Assembly (NCBI GenBank): GCA_945787445.1
Contig: CALZHT010000010.1
Span: forward strand, 1-48,201
DNA from: an uncultured Desulfobulbaceae bacterium
GTDB lineage: Bacteria > Desulfobacterota > Desulfobulbia > Desulfobulbales > CALZHT01
DNA: 48,201 nucleotides
Reading direction: 5' to 3'
Part shown: one piece after another, positions 35,034-45,600 of the stretch
How the letters are laid out: each line of letters opens with the position of its first letter
Position numbering within the stretch: the stretch's first letter is position 1
Made by a program: the position numbers and the translations under genes
The notes under the pieces: model-generated
Seen by the model: the letters and a program-made list of their open reading frames with translations, nothing else
Databases searched by the model: none
What the model was told of the DNA's origin: nothing

Positions 35034-36332
35034 TTATTTTCTAGAAGGCACTTTCCTGTCAGGCCCATAATAGACAATAATCGGCCTGGAGGGATCAATC
35101 TTAAATTCATCTATGGCTTCATTTTTTTTATTTTCAGCCCGCCGGCTGGCGATCTGCTTTTGGTCCTCTGTATCAGATGTTTTCCTGGGTACTGCAAGCT
35201 TCCTAAATCGTGCCTTCCTTTGCGATTCACTCCGCAAGAATTGGGAGAACTTATTTACCCGTTCATCCTGCTGTTGTGAGAACAAATCCGCACTGTTTGG
35301 CATTGGCCCTTGCAACTGTATGGGTGGCCCTCTTTTTACCGATGCAACCACAACAGGTTTTGGTTGAGGTTTTGATTCAACGGCCTTTGCAGGAACCGGT
35401 TTCTTTTTAACAGTAGCCACCTTTTTGGGTTTAGTGGTTGTCTGAACTGGAGATGCTTTAGCCTGCTTTACCTGAGTAGGCTTGATAGGTGGAACCGGAG
35501 GCTTTATTACTTTTTTCTTAGCAACTTTCACAGGTGGCTTGGCAGCCGGCTTGGGTTTGGCTGCGACCTTCTTCGCCGGAGTTTTCATTTTTGCAGGGGC
35601 TTTAGCCTTTTGAACGGTTTTTGCCGGCTTGACCGTTTCGGGCTTCTTAGCAACCTTTGCAGCAGCTTGCGGTCTTTCAGGCTTCTGTTCTTTTTGAACT
35701 TTTGAGGGCGTTTTAGGCTTTACGGCTTTTTTACCTTTTTCAACGGGTTCTGTTTTCGCTTTCTGCACAGAGGTAGCAACCTTTTGTTTTTCCTCAACCT
35801 TTGCGACTTTCACAGGTTCAGGCTTAACAAGTTTTGCCGGTGGTTTTGGCTCGACTTTTGGCGGGGCAGGAGGTGTCACTGCCGCTTTCGTAACCGTTTT
35901 CGGCTTCGGCACCCCGCGCAGTGTAGCGAGGGTATTTTGGGCTCTTTCGTTTTCAGGATCAAAACGAAGCCCCTTTCCATAAGCATCGATGGCAGCGGCT
36001 TTGTTGCCTAAAACCTTATACACATCACCAAGACCGAAATAATATTTTGCCGCCCTGGTGTTAAGACGGACTGCATTCTGATAATATTGCAACGCATCCT
36101 CATATTCCCTCAATCTTTCAAGAATATACCCATACTGGAAATTGATCTCAGCGTGTTGAGGACAAGACTTTATGGCCTCCCGCAAAATTTTACGGCGTTT
36201 CAAAAGGCGTCTCTCGCCCTTGGCCTGCGCCAGAATGGCCTCACAGTCAGCCGCACGAATAGATTCAACTGCCATGGGCATAGCGGCTGTAAACACAACA
36301 AAAAATGCCAAAAACCATACAATTTTTTTCAT
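35034..36332 (-). CDS. Secreted TPR protein with Lys/Pro/Ala-rich low-complexity region
   Basis: The 432-residue protein starts with a signal peptide (residues about 1-27: MKKIVWFLAFFVVFTAAMP, cleavage near IRA-AD). Residues about 30-135 hold two or three TPR units (INFQYGYILERLREYEDALQYY, YYFGLGDVYKVLGNKAAAIDAY). Residues about 140-345 are a Lys/Pro/Ala/Val-rich repeat tract like TonB-type or cell-wall-spanning linkers. The end is a mixed charged region. The ATG overlaps the stop of the heme sensor gene as ATGA, so the two are translationally coupled. Export into the periplasm is supported; function is unknown. Confidence 0.85.
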   Translation of the reverse strand: MKKIVWFLAFFVVFTAAMPMAVESIRAADCEAILAQAKGERRLLKRRKILREAIKSCPQHAEINFQYGYILERLREYEDALQYYQNAVRLNTRAAKYYFGLGDVYKVLGNKAAAIDAYGKGLRFDPENERAQNTLATLRGVPKPKTVTKAAVTPPAPPKVEPKPPAKLVKPEPVKVAKVEEKQKVATSVQKAKTEPVEKGKKAVKPKTPSKVQKEQKPERPQAAAKVAKKPETVKPAKTVQKAKAPAKMKTPAKKVAAKPKPAAKPPVKVAKKKVIKPPVPPIKPTQVKQAKASPVQTTTKPKKVATVKKKPVPAKAVESKPQPKPVVVASVKRGPPIQLQGPMPNSADLFSQQQDERVNKFSQFLRSESQRKARFRKLAVPRKTSDTEDQKQIASRRAENKKNEAIDEFKIDPSRPIIVYYGPDRKVPSRK

Positions 36333-37210
36333 CTGCTTTGTCGCTTTAACATTTTATCCATACTGATCCGCAATCTATCAATTGATTGCGCCAGCGAACC
36401 TATCTCATCCTTATTGGCGGTTAATTCGATAGGGGTTTCTAAATTGTCTCCAAGGCTTATTTCTTCAGTTCTTTTGGAAAGAGCAAGAATCGGTGAAACT
36501 ATGGCTGAATTAAGAAAAAACCAAATTCCCAATAATGCCAAGGTAAGAATCCCAATACCAGTAAGAAAAATGACCATTGCCGACCATGTTACAGAAGCCA
36601 GGGCCTGCTTCATGGGGATGTATATCACATCTGCGGACAAAATATCCCCCATCTTCCAGTGATAGCCGCTTTCAGTGCCGTAAATTTCCACCTGGTCTTT
36701 GGGGGCTTTCTTTGGATCGCCATGACACCTAAGGCATTGGGTTGAATCCACCTTGATGGGTTTAGCCAGGAAAAAATATTTTTCCCCTTCTCTCTTGAGA
36801 ATTCCTTCGAGTCTGGTGAGATCTTGGTTTTCTTGAAAATTTTTTATGATGGTTGTCTCGGATTCATTAGCCTTATTGGAAGGCAACAAGGGATTTAAAG
36901 TCGCCTGTTTGAATTCATAGCCCGGCAGATCATCCTTCAAGAGGTCCCATGTTTCCTTAACAATGACGAACTCGGACATCAACTCAGGATAAAACCGGTC
37001 TTCCTCCAGGATCTCATTTATTAATGGCCGCTGTACATCATGGAAATATTTTCTCGAGGAAACAATGTAGTTGGCAATGAGCTGTCCTTTGTGCTTTGCT
37101 TCATCCATGGCGTTATTCATGCTGAATTTATAACTTGCCACACCCAGCACTAGCATTGCCAAAGCAACAAGACAACCTATGACAGAAACAAACTTTAACC
37201 GAATTCCCAT
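36329..37210 (-). CDS. Membrane sensor with Tll0287-like (DUF3365) heme c domain and HAMP, no output domain
   Basis: The 293-residue product has a membrane helix at about 8-26. A periplasmic domain (about 30-205) carries a single heme c-binding motif CLRCH (about 158-162) in the family context PKDQVEIYG and GYHWKMGDILSADVIYIPM. A second helix lies at about 208-232, and a HAMP linker to about 290. The protein then stops: no kinase, cyclase or methyl-accepting domain is attached. It is thus a redox- or ligand-sensing subunit that needs a partner. The ATG at 37210 is followed by a typical basic-hydrophobic start. It is coupled to the downstream TPR gene. Confidence 0.88.
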   Translation of the reverse strand: MGIRLKFVSVIGCLVALAMLVLGVASYKFSMNNAMDEAKHKGQLIANYIVSSRKYFHDVQRPLINEILEEDRFYPELMSEFVIVKETWDLLKDDLPGYEFKQATLNPLLPSNKANESETTIIKNFQENQDLTRLEGILKREGEKYFFLAKPIKVDSTQCLRCHGDPKKAPKDQVEIYGTESGYHWKMGDILSADVIYIPMKQALASVTWSAMVIFLTGIGILTLALLGIWFFLNSAIVSPILALSKRTEEISLGDNLETPIELTANKDEIGSLAQSIDRLRISMDKMLKRQSR

Positions 37211-37253
37211 AGTATTTCAGCATCCTCCAATCAACAACAAATAAAGTGGCTCA

Positions 37254-37436
37254 TAAGAGCCTGTCGGATTACTCCATTTTACTACGATTGGCTGCAAATT
37301 TCGTGTTCTGCGTTACCAAACTCAAAATCTCCTCAACATAGCTACGGCTATGCTTCCGGGGATTCTGAGTCTGTTGCCTTGTTCACAAAATTTTCGCTCA
37401 ATCTCATGACAAATTGAGTTCTCCGACAGGCTCCTA
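37254..37436. mobile_element. MITE-like element with GAGCCTGTCGGA ends
   Basis: GAGCCTGTCGGA (37257-37268) and its exact reverse complement (37422-37433) border a roughly 183-bp element. Including the flanking bases the arms match at 14 of 15 positions and end in TA. The centre has a CATAGC-TACG-GCTATG hairpin (37337-37352), and the reverse strand has GAACAAGGCAAC. The plan matches the element at 30454, although the terminal sequence differs. It separates the histidine kinase gene from the heme sensor gene. The rest of this 373-bp gap shows nothing notable. Confidence 0.65.
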
Positions 37437-37583
37437 AGTGTACATTGAGAAAATATTAATAAAACAAACTAGTTCAGGGTAATAACTTTGTCAAGAAGGA
37501 TCAAACCCAAACCAAAGGACAAACATGAACCATCTGATCCGGTGCGAACAACCTTGCTAAAAAGGGTTTCATCTCTTTGCTAA

Positions 37584-38687
37584 TCAGCTGACCGCTGATA
37601 GCTGTTCTTCGGATGCACCAATAATCCTCGGAATAGTCAGGGTAACGCTTGTTCCCGTTCCTTTCTCACTGCATACTTCTATGCTTGAATTCATCTGGGC
37701 TAACATTTTCTTTGAAATCACCAATCCCAACCCCGTTCCATCAGGCTTTGTAGTATAGAATGGCTTAAAAATATCTGCGAGTAATTCTTCGTCCATCCCA
37801 CAGCCATTGTCACTTATGCAAAGCCTCACCACGTTGTCATCACTGAAACTTCTGATGGTCAGGGACGGCTCAATTACGAATTCCATGGCATCTATGGCAT
37901 TGACAATAATATTCATAACAACATGCTGAAGGACCCGTGCATCAGCATTGACCATCCGGGCTTCCAGGGGCAGGTCGACAAAAACGTCAATTTTCTTGCT
38001 GCTGATTTGCCCTCCGATCAACTGCAAAAATCCTGCAAAGAAATTATCCAGGTCCAACGGTACAGTATGCGGCATCTCAAACATACTGAAATGCTTGAAG
38101 GATTTGAGAAGCACTTCCAATTTAGTGATTTCTCCAAAAATCCTGTTGAAATACACTTCCCGTTCATCTGCAGAATATCTATAAACATTATTTCTCAGGA
38201 CGGTAAGCGCCATCTTGATGGAATTAAGGGGATTGCCTATTTCGTGCCTGATCGCTGAGAAGACATACCCTATATTATTCATCATTTCTGTAGCTTCATC
38301 AATGGAATCCAGGCGGATCCTGTCGGTAATATCCCTGATCAACACTAAGATGAAGCGATTGTCGTCTTCAGAACGGTAGATACTGTAACCAAGCACCCGG
38401 TGCTCAAAAATTTTCTTTGTTCTGGATCTTCGGCTTGTCCCTGTTTTTTTTTGCTCCTCAATTTCAGGACCCAATAGGGAATATAACCTTTGAAAGCTGG
38501 TTTCCTCCTTCACACTTTTGAAAATCTTTTCAGCATGCTTGTTTTTAAAAAATACCCTCTCGTTGCCAAGATCAAGAATAATGATCCCGGTATTGATTTT
38601 CTCCATTATTTCAAAAAAAATACACGCCTTTTGGTCACCAAAGGCATGGGAACACTCTTTAAATATTTCCGAATCCATTACGGGCAT
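37584..38687 (-). CDS. Soluble PAS-type sensor histidine kinase
   Basis: The 367-residue product has a PAS-like N-terminus (about 20-120: INTGIIILDLGNERVFFKNKHAEKIF, then RFILVLIRDITDRI). A HisKA domain has the phospho-acceptor in IRHEIGNPLNS (about 148). The HATPase domain has an N box (NIIVNAIDAME, about 262), a G1 box (ISDNGCGMDEEL, about 294) and a G2 box (GTGLGLVIS, about 319). No membrane segment is present. The ATG at 38687 has AAGGAAAA about nine bases upstream; an ATG three codons later is possible. No response regulator gene is adjacent. It may work with the kinase-less heme sensor just downstream, an inference from proximity. Confidence 0.9.
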   Translation of the reverse strand: MPVMDSEIFKECSHAFGDQKACIFFEIMEKINTGIIILDLGNERVFFKNKHAEKIFKSVKEETSFQRLYSLLGPEIEEQKKTGTSRRSRTKKIFEHRVLGYSIYRSEDDNRFILVLIRDITDRIRLDSIDEATEMMNNIGYVFSAIRHEIGNPLNSIKMALTVLRNNVYRYSADEREVYFNRIFGEITKLEVLLKSFKHFSMFEMPHTVPLDLDNFFAGFLQLIGGQISSKKIDVFVDLPLEARMVNADARVLQHVVMNIIVNAIDAMEFVIEPSLTIRSFSDDNVVRLCISDNGCGMDEELLADIFKPFYTTKPDGTGLGLVISKKMLAQMNSSIEVCSEKGTGTSVTLTIPRIIGASEEQLSAVS

Positions 38688-38762
38688 AAATTACTGTTTT
38701 CCTTTTGCGATGAGAATGATCATGTTTTGAAAGTTGATGAAATCGTAAAAAGTCTTTTTTGT

Positions 38763-38843
38763 ACCACAGAGGACACAGAGTTCACAGAGGTAACTGCTTG
38801 AAAGTATAAAGTTTTACTCTGTGCACTCTGTGTCCTCTGTGGT
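38763..38843. repeat. Palindromic intergenic repeat (CACAGAG type)
   Basis: A 27-base left arm (38763-38789, beginning ACCACAGAGGACACAGAG) and a right arm (38817-38843, ending CTCTGTGTCCTCTGTGGT) match as reverse complements at 26 of 27 positions around a 27-base AT-rich loop. Similar CTCTGTG repeats are scattered in many bacterial genomes. It could fold as a strong hairpin and stop transcription from either side. The rest of the 338-bp gap between the kinase and recB has no supported gene. Confidence 0.8.
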
Positions 38844-39025
38844 GTATTTATAGTTTTTGCGAGTGTGTCAAAGTTGTTACTCGATTTTTACGATAATGAT
38901 TTGCTCGGTTGCTTGATCTAATTTGAGCGATTTTCGAGTTCAGTAGTTCTGACCTTACACTATTATAGCGGGAAAGCCTAAAAGTTGAAACCCTCATGAC
39001 AAAGGGGTATATGCGTACAACGCGC

Positions 39026-42000
39026 TTACCTTGTTGTTTGGATTTCAGGAACGTAAATCTCCCCTGTTGACAGCCATAGAGATAATTCAGCAATCAACCT
39101 TTTGTCGGGAACATCATGAAATACGCCAAATTCCGGTCCCTTATCCTTATCTATGCCGCGTAAAAATAAATAAAACACCCCACCGAAGTATTTTTCATAG
39201 CTATAGTCTTTTATCCTCGTCATCAGATATTGGTGCACCGCAACCACATAAATATGGTATTGAAGAAAATATAACTTTTTCTGCATCACCCTTTGCATTT
39301 GTTTGTGGCTGTAATCCTCATGTGTATCCCCCAGAAAGTTCGACTTCCAGTCAATCACGTAATACCGCCCCTTGAATGCAAAGACCAGATCCACAAAACC
39401 TTTCATAAAACCGCCAACCTTCCTGAACCGGATTTCTCCCAGCTCGTCAGCAAAAGCCTGATCTTTTTGTGTTCTTGGATAACGGTGGAATATGCTCTGC
39501 AAAGCGTTGGGATTTACCGGTGCCACAGGGAAATAGAATTCCAGCTCTGACATTCTCTGGCCTGATTGTATGGCAGACAAGGTAAAATCGGCATCATCAT
39601 GGATAAGGGGCGTATGTATAACGTTATCAAGCATTGTGTCAATGATAGAATGCCATGATGGATCAAATCCATGCGTAGTAAGCTTTTCCCTGATAAGCTC
39701 CTTATGCTTACTATAGTAATAATTGGAAAAATCAAGGTGCTCCAGAAGGTCATGCATAAACGTTCCTGCCCGAGCGCCTTTGGGGAAAGAAAAAATGTTT
39801 TGCCGGTTGCCTTTGGGGGGTTGCTCTCCTCCTTCCAGGATTTCGGCAGCACCGTCTAAGGCGTCATAATCCGGAGAGTCTGCATAACGGCGGCCTTGCA
39901 CCATTGATGAAAAACTGGTTATCCGCCAATTATCAACAATACTTCCCGAAAAATCGGGGCAGGAAAGATGAACGACCTCACCTACACTATCTCTTCTCCT
40001 GGAAATCAACGGCACATCCTTGATTTTTTTTAGCGCTATAGAATCTCCGGAAGAGTTGACGAGCCGGAGGAGATCTGCAACCATTTCATCATCAGTAAGT
40101 CCTTTGACCCGCGCAACTGTAGACTGGACTGTCTGTTCAGGAACAGCATCCTTTTCCTGATGAAACAAATAGCTAGGCGCAGAGGATTCGCACCCCTTAA
40201 AGGCCCCCCATATCATGTAACAACAACTTGATGCCCGGGTCAGGGCTACATAAAACAGGCGCAAGCTTTCAGCAAGCTCCTCTTTAAAGGCTATCTCCTG
40301 ATGCCGGCTATATTGCGAAGATCCCAAATCAACAACAAGCCTTGTGCTGTCTGCTGCGTCATGGAATATGGCAGGCGCAAGGGTCTTCGTCTTTTTACTG
40401 CCTTGTTTTTTCGGTATGCCCCCCCAGACAAAAGGGCAAAAAACCACCGGGTACTCGAGCCCTTTCGCCTTATGGACAGTTACGATCCGGACACATTCCC
40501 GGTCGCTTTCAAGCCTTAGAAGATGTTCATCATCCTTGTCATCGTGCATGCTTATTTTTTTACTGAGATAAGACACCGACGCAACCATCCCAAGACGCCT
40601 TTCAATAATCGCCCGGTGCAACACTTCGGCAAGGTGCAAAACATTGGTCAATCTGCGCTCACCGTCGGGAAAGGCAAGAAGTCGCTCCCGGACGCGCTGC
40701 GCGGCAAGCAGGGATCGAAACATTCTGATAAAGCCATGTTCCAGCCACATCTCATGATAGTGCCGGAAGACAAGAAGCCACTCCTGCCAGAGGGCCTCGT
40801 CTTCAACCATCCTGTCAAGAGATTCGCCATCCACTCCTAAGATATCAGTGGCCATGGCTGCTTTTAGCCGCCGTTCCTTAGTTGGTTCGGCAAGGGCCCA
40901 TAGCAAACGCTCAACTTCTTCTGCTTCATGGGAACCAAAAAGACTTTCCGCACTATGGACTATACTTACTATGCCCAGAGCAGCCAAAGTTTTCTGCATG
41001 AGGCGCGCTTCACGATTTTTTCGAACCAACACTGCCAGGTCTTTTGCCTGCAGGGGAGCCTTACCGATCAGAACGTTGCCTTTCCTTGCCATATCAAGCA
41101 GTTTTGCTATTTCCGCCGCAGTAATTTCCGCTGCCAACGAGTTGGCAGTATCCTTTTTAATCTGTTCGGTTTCCCCTTTGGTAATGTATTTTTCCCGCGC
41201 CACAAACCAAAGCTGGAAAGGATCTTTTTGCTTGCCGTTAATAAAGAGAAGAGGAAAGGACTTTTCCGTAGCAGACCTGACAGGATCAAAGGGAATCTCC
41301 TCATAGAAAAAAGGGTGGTCGGCATTGGAAAAAACCGTATTTACCGCGGTGACAAGCTCCGGTGCTGACCGCCAATTTGTCTCAAGAGTGGTCCTGGTCC
41401 GGACCTGACGGGTGGCTTCCATATAGGTGAACACATCCGCGCCCCTGAAGCTGTAGATTGCCTGCTTCGGATCACCTATCAAATAGAGAAGGCATCCTTC
41501 TCCCCGGTATATGGTTGAAAATATTGCATACTGGACCGGATCCGTGTCCTGGAACTCATCTATCAGGGCGGCTTTATATTTGTTCCTGACGGCCCTGGCA
41601 AGATTTTCCCCTCTCGCCTCCTTTAAGGCGTTATGCACCTGGTATAAAAGATCATCAAAGGAATAGACATTCTGCATTTTTTTTCGAGCGGGGAATTGCT
41701 GCCGGGCAAAATTGAATAATTCATTTTTAAGATATAGCACCAGGACATCAAAGGCTGATGCGAGTTCATCGCGGGCGTGCTGCAACGATTCACAAAGGTC
41801 AAAAAAGAGATGCGCCGGCGCATTGTGCCCTTGCTTCATACTTTGCTTTATTGCAGACGCAGTAAATTTTGTAAAAGAGTCGAAAATATGAAGCACCGGC
41901 CGATTCACGGCCAGAAGCGCATCCATTGCCTGCAGCCAATTGGCCACACTGTTTTTTCTATATTTCCCCTTATGTAATCCCTTATCGTGCAATAGGATGT

Positions 42001-42697
42001 CCATTACCTCATCACGCGCTTCAGGCCAGGCCTTGCATACCTTGCTGAAGATATGGCCGTATGACCCTTCAAGAGCTTTGCAGCTAGTACCGACGGCCTT
42101 GTCAACTTCCGGGATGATCTTCAGGTCCGGCCGGTGAAAATGGTTGCCCAGGAGCTTCATGAGATTGCCTTTTGAAAACTGGTTCCGGCAATACTCAATG
42201 AAGAGGGGGGAGGCCTGGTAGAAGTTCCTGCGGAAAAAGTCCACGGCCACTTCCTCTGCCATGTATCCCTCCAAATCCGTAACAAGTTCGGAATCAAAGA
42301 ATGCACCGCTTTCAAGGCCGAACTCCAAGAGGATCCTCTGACAGAAACCGTGGATTGTATAAATGGCAGCCTCGTCAAAGCACTGAAGCGCCAGAAGGAG
42401 TTTCTGCCGAGCTTTGCTGAGATCTTTACCATCAAGAATCTTTTTAGCAAATCCCGGCACGTCACCGCCCGCACCATGAAGATACACCTGCCGTATCGCC
42501 TCCCTGATCCGGAATCGCAGATCCTCTGTGGCGGCCTCGGTATAGGTGACAACCAATATATCGCTGATGGCCAGGTCTTTTTCCAATAAAAGCCGCAGCA
42601 CCAAACCGGTGATGGTAAATGTTTTTCCCGTGCCGGCGCTTGCATCGATCAACCCGACACCGGACAGGGGACTGGAATACAGATCAAAGGGCTTCAT
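39026..42697 (-). CDS. recB: Exodeoxyribonuclease V beta subunit (RecB helicase-nuclease)
   Basis: RecB is the 3'-5' helicase and nuclease subunit of RecBCD. Superfamily 1A motifs are Walker A DASAGTGKTFTITG (about 18-31), LIDEFQDTDPVQ (about 380), YLIGDPKQAIYSFRGAD, VTVHKAKGLEYPVV (about 735) and RLFYVALTRAS. The C-terminal nuclease domain shows GFVDLVF and VIDWKSNFLG (about 1114), which carries the catalytic Asp and Lys of the DxK motif, followed by the QLxxY-like LQYHIYVVA. At 1223 residues it is full length. Its ATG overlaps the recC stop as ATGA. Confidence 0.95.
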   Translation of the reverse strand: MKPFDLYSSPLSGVGLIDASAGTGKTFTITGLVLRLLLEKDLAISDILVVTYTEAATEDLRFRIREAIRQVYLHGAGGDVPGFAKKILDGKDLSKARQKLLLALQCFDEAAIYTIHGFCQRILLEFGLESGAFFDSELVTDLEGYMAEEVAVDFFRRNFYQASPLFIEYCRNQFSKGNLMKLLGNHFHRPDLKIIPEVDKAVGTSCKALEGSYGHIFSKVCKAWPEARDEVMDILLHDKGLHKGKYRKNSVANWLQAMDALLAVNRPVLHIFDSFTKFTASAIKQSMKQGHNAPAHLFFDLCESLQHARDELASAFDVLVLYLKNELFNFARQQFPARKKMQNVYSFDDLLYQVHNALKEARGENLARAVRNKYKAALIDEFQDTDPVQYAIFSTIYRGEGCLLYLIGDPKQAIYSFRGADVFTYMEATRQVRTRTTLETNWRSAPELVTAVNTVFSNADHPFFYEEIPFDPVRSATEKSFPLLFINGKQKDPFQLWFVAREKYITKGETEQIKKDTANSLAAEITAAEIAKLLDMARKGNVLIGKAPLQAKDLAVLVRKNREARLMQKTLAALGIVSIVHSAESLFGSHEAEEVERLLWALAEPTKERRLKAAMATDILGVDGESLDRMVEDEALWQEWLLVFRHYHEMWLEHGFIRMFRSLLAAQRVRERLLAFPDGERRLTNVLHLAEVLHRAIIERRLGMVASVSYLSKKISMHDDKDDEHLLRLESDRECVRIVTVHKAKGLEYPVVFCPFVWGGIPKKQGSKKTKTLAPAIFHDAADSTRLVVDLGSSQYSRHQEIAFKEELAESLRLFYVALTRASSCCYMIWGAFKGCESSAPSYLFHQEKDAVPEQTVQSTVARVKGLTDDEMVADLLRLVNSSGDSIALKKIKDVPLISRRRDSVGEVVHLSCPDFSGSIVDNWRITSFSSMVQGRRYADSPDYDALDGAAEILEGGEQPPKGNRQNIFSFPKGARAGTFMHDLLEHLDFSNYYYSKHKELIREKLTTHGFDPSWHSIIDTMLDNVIHTPLIHDDADFTLSAIQSGQRMSELEFYFPVAPVNPNALQSIFHRYPRTQKDQAFADELGEIRFRKVGGFMKGFVDLVFAFKGRYYVIDWKSNFLGDTHEDYSHKQMQRVMQKKLYFLQYHIYVVAVHQYLMTRIKDYSYEKYFGGVFYLFLRGIDKDKGPEFGVFHDVPDKRLIAELSLWLSTGEIYVPEIQTTR

Positions 42698-45600
42698 AAC
42701 CGCTCTTTTTCCTGATGGCGTAAAAAGGGAATATAGAATTGCCTGGCAAGGGCAACGAACTCGCCGGTAAAGGGCTCATCATCTCTGAAGCATATGCGGT
42801 TGTAAGCGTCCCATCTTTCACCCGGCCGGTATTCGTTGCCATGCCATAATGAACGGACGTCTTGCAGGGCGGCAACTTCCTCCTTTCCCTTGAGCAAGTA
42901 CTCGGCAAAACCACATGAAGTCAGGGGGAACAACGGCAGGGGCTTTGTGAGGCCTTGCCAATAGAGGTCAATGACTTCCTGGAGAAGCGCCCTGCTCTCA
43001 TCACTATCAAGGGGCGGGTAACAGACTCTACAATCCGTGCCGGCAAATACACTTTGCCGGGTAAAATTTGGCCCGGCCACCGCATTAAAGGCCAGATGGC
43101 AAATCCACAGGTGGATGAGGTCCTTTGTTTTCACCCGGGCGCTTCGAAAAAACACCTGGCCATTTTCTCTGATATCCGCCAGCTGCCCGGAAAGCCTGAA
43201 ACCACCAAGCTCAAGGTCTACCTCGGAAGGGGCCATTGTATCTGCCAGCAAATCTTTGATTTTTTTGCCAAAGGTGACAACCCTCCCTGCAAATGATGAA
43301 AACTCCACTTCGCCGACCTTTCCCGGCGGCAGTTTACCGGCTGCCTGAAAACCGGCAAAGAGGAGATCCGGGTCCTTGCCGGCAAGATATGTATCCAACA
43401 TTTCCGTCTCAAGACCGTATTGTTCCAGACGGTCTAAGGCGATGGGCTCGATATCCTCTATTGTTTCTTCACGTTCCGGCAGAAAAATACCCAGGCGCCG
43501 CTGACAGAGATATTTCACCGGATGGGTAAAAAATGCGCAAAGTTGCTTGATGGTCAGTTCCCGCCACTCTTCCGAGGGCGGCGGCAGAGGATGGTGCACA
43601 AGGGGTAGAGGGTCATGCCGCGGGGAGACGACAATCTTGGCGCCCTGATAATTTTCCTGCGAATAGCTGAATAGCCTTGTATTTCCAGTAAAATATTCCG
43701 GATCAAAAGGCTGCAGCTTATGATGGATCACCAGCCCGTTGTCGGTGTTTTCATCGAGGCCGGAAATACCCTTGATATAATCAAGCAGTTCGCTCACCAA
43801 TACGGATGGTGGGAATGTGCCGTCCTCCCGCAAGGAATGACCCACATAACTGATATAGAGCTGTTTTCGCGCTGAAAGGATAGTTTCGAGAAAAAGGTAT
43901 CTGTCATCTTTGCGCACCGACCTGTCCCCGCGCCTTGGACTGCCTGCCATGATATCAAAACTCAACCTGCGGGGCTGCCGGGGATAATCCTTGTCGTTCA
44001 TGCCGAGCAGACAGACAACCTTGAAAGGCACGGACCGCATGGGCAGCATGGCGCAAAAGGTGACCCCGCCGCTCAGAAAGCTCGCCCCGCCCTTTTTCTC
44101 CGCAAAGGTTTTATCGAGAAATGAAACGACCACCTCGCTCCCCACCTTCTCATCGAAATCTGCTTTACCTTGGATCTGCGCAAGGCTCGTGAAAACCTGT
44201 CTCAGGTAAAGGATCTCGTCTGCTGTCTCTTCGTCGTCTGCAAAGCATTCATCCATGAGTTTTGTAAGTAGTACCCCCCAATCTTGCAGGGTGTGCTTTT
44301 CCCGGGCAGTACGACTAAACTCAAAAAGGACGGTTATACAATCTAAAAAACGACCCAACACTGCGGTGCTGCTGCCTTCCATATGATCATAGGGCAGTAT
44401 TCCTGAAAAAAGACGCTCGTCACTGCCTGCCATGGCATAGCCGAGAAGCAAGCGCTCAATACCCGCCTGCCAGGTATTTTCAGGGAAAGGGGGGAGGTCC
44501 AATCTCCTCCGATTTTCCCGGTCCATTCCCCAGCGTATGCCTGACTCGATCAACCACGTCTCAATCAAATCCATATTGTCAGGCTGCAAGCCGAATTTTT
44601 CCCGGACAGGGAAAAATTCAAGAATTCCTAATACCTGGGTCAACCCGTAACGGCTGGTGGTCAGAGCCAATGTGGCCCGCAGCGCCTCGACCACATTGCT
44701 CTCTTTTCGAATGTTGCGGTCGGCAATGCTGAAAGGGATCCTCATGGGAGCATCGCCATCCTTGTCGAAAACCGCCTGGATCAGGGGAGCATATGTCTCT
44801 ATATCCGGGATCATGACCAGGATATCTTTGGGCCTGAGATCAGACACATGATCGAACAGGCGGAGAAGATGATCCTGGAGGACTTCCACCTCGCGCATTG
44901 CGCTGTGGCAGGCATGAATTACTATGGAGTTGTCATTGTCACCATTGATCTTTCCAGCGGCCGATTCCTCCACATCCTTCAGGTTGAGAATATCAGACTG
45001 AATAGCAGTGAGCAGACTATCCTCATCGGAATCATCAAACCGGTCGTGGAGTATACAGTCATATTCCTGGAGCATTGCAAAAAAATCCCTGCCAAGCTCA
45101 CCCATGGAGGCCAGCAGGCTGTTGCCTTTTTCCAGGAAGAGATCTGCGGCGGATTGCTTGCCTTTACTGGTGATTTTTGCTATTGCCGGGTCAGAAACGA
45201 TATCACTCCAGTATTCCTGACAGGGATTCATGAGAAAAAACCGAATATCCATATGCGTGGATAGAGCATGAAGAATCTCCAAATGATAGGGAGGCAAGGA
45301 TGACACCCCGAATATCATGACCCTGGGAGGGAGAATACCGTAATCGAATCCCGGATTCTGCATGATTGTAAGGAAATCTTTCTGTAACCGGGCCCGATGC
45401 GGAGCATCAAGTTGCTTTACAATCATGCGCCAGAGTTCGGATTGCCAGCCCGTATCCATCCCAGCCTCCCAGCCGAGAATACTTTCCGGCCTGAATACGG
45501 TATACTGGTCAAAACGATCAGCGAGTTGCCAGGCAAGCTGAAAACGCTTGTGGTCGCCACCACTGGTATAGGACGAGATATCTTCAAAACCCGCCTGGCC

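Noticed and set aside
35480-35900. Repetitive DNA suggesting a tandem repeat or CRISPR-like array
   Set aside because: The repetition comes from Lys/Pro/Ala codons in a low-complexity protein linker; there are no regular direct repeats or spacers.
38848-39093. 81-codon minus frame between the kinase and recB
   Set aside because: It overlaps the recB 3' end, starts in a repeat-rich gap and shows no domain.
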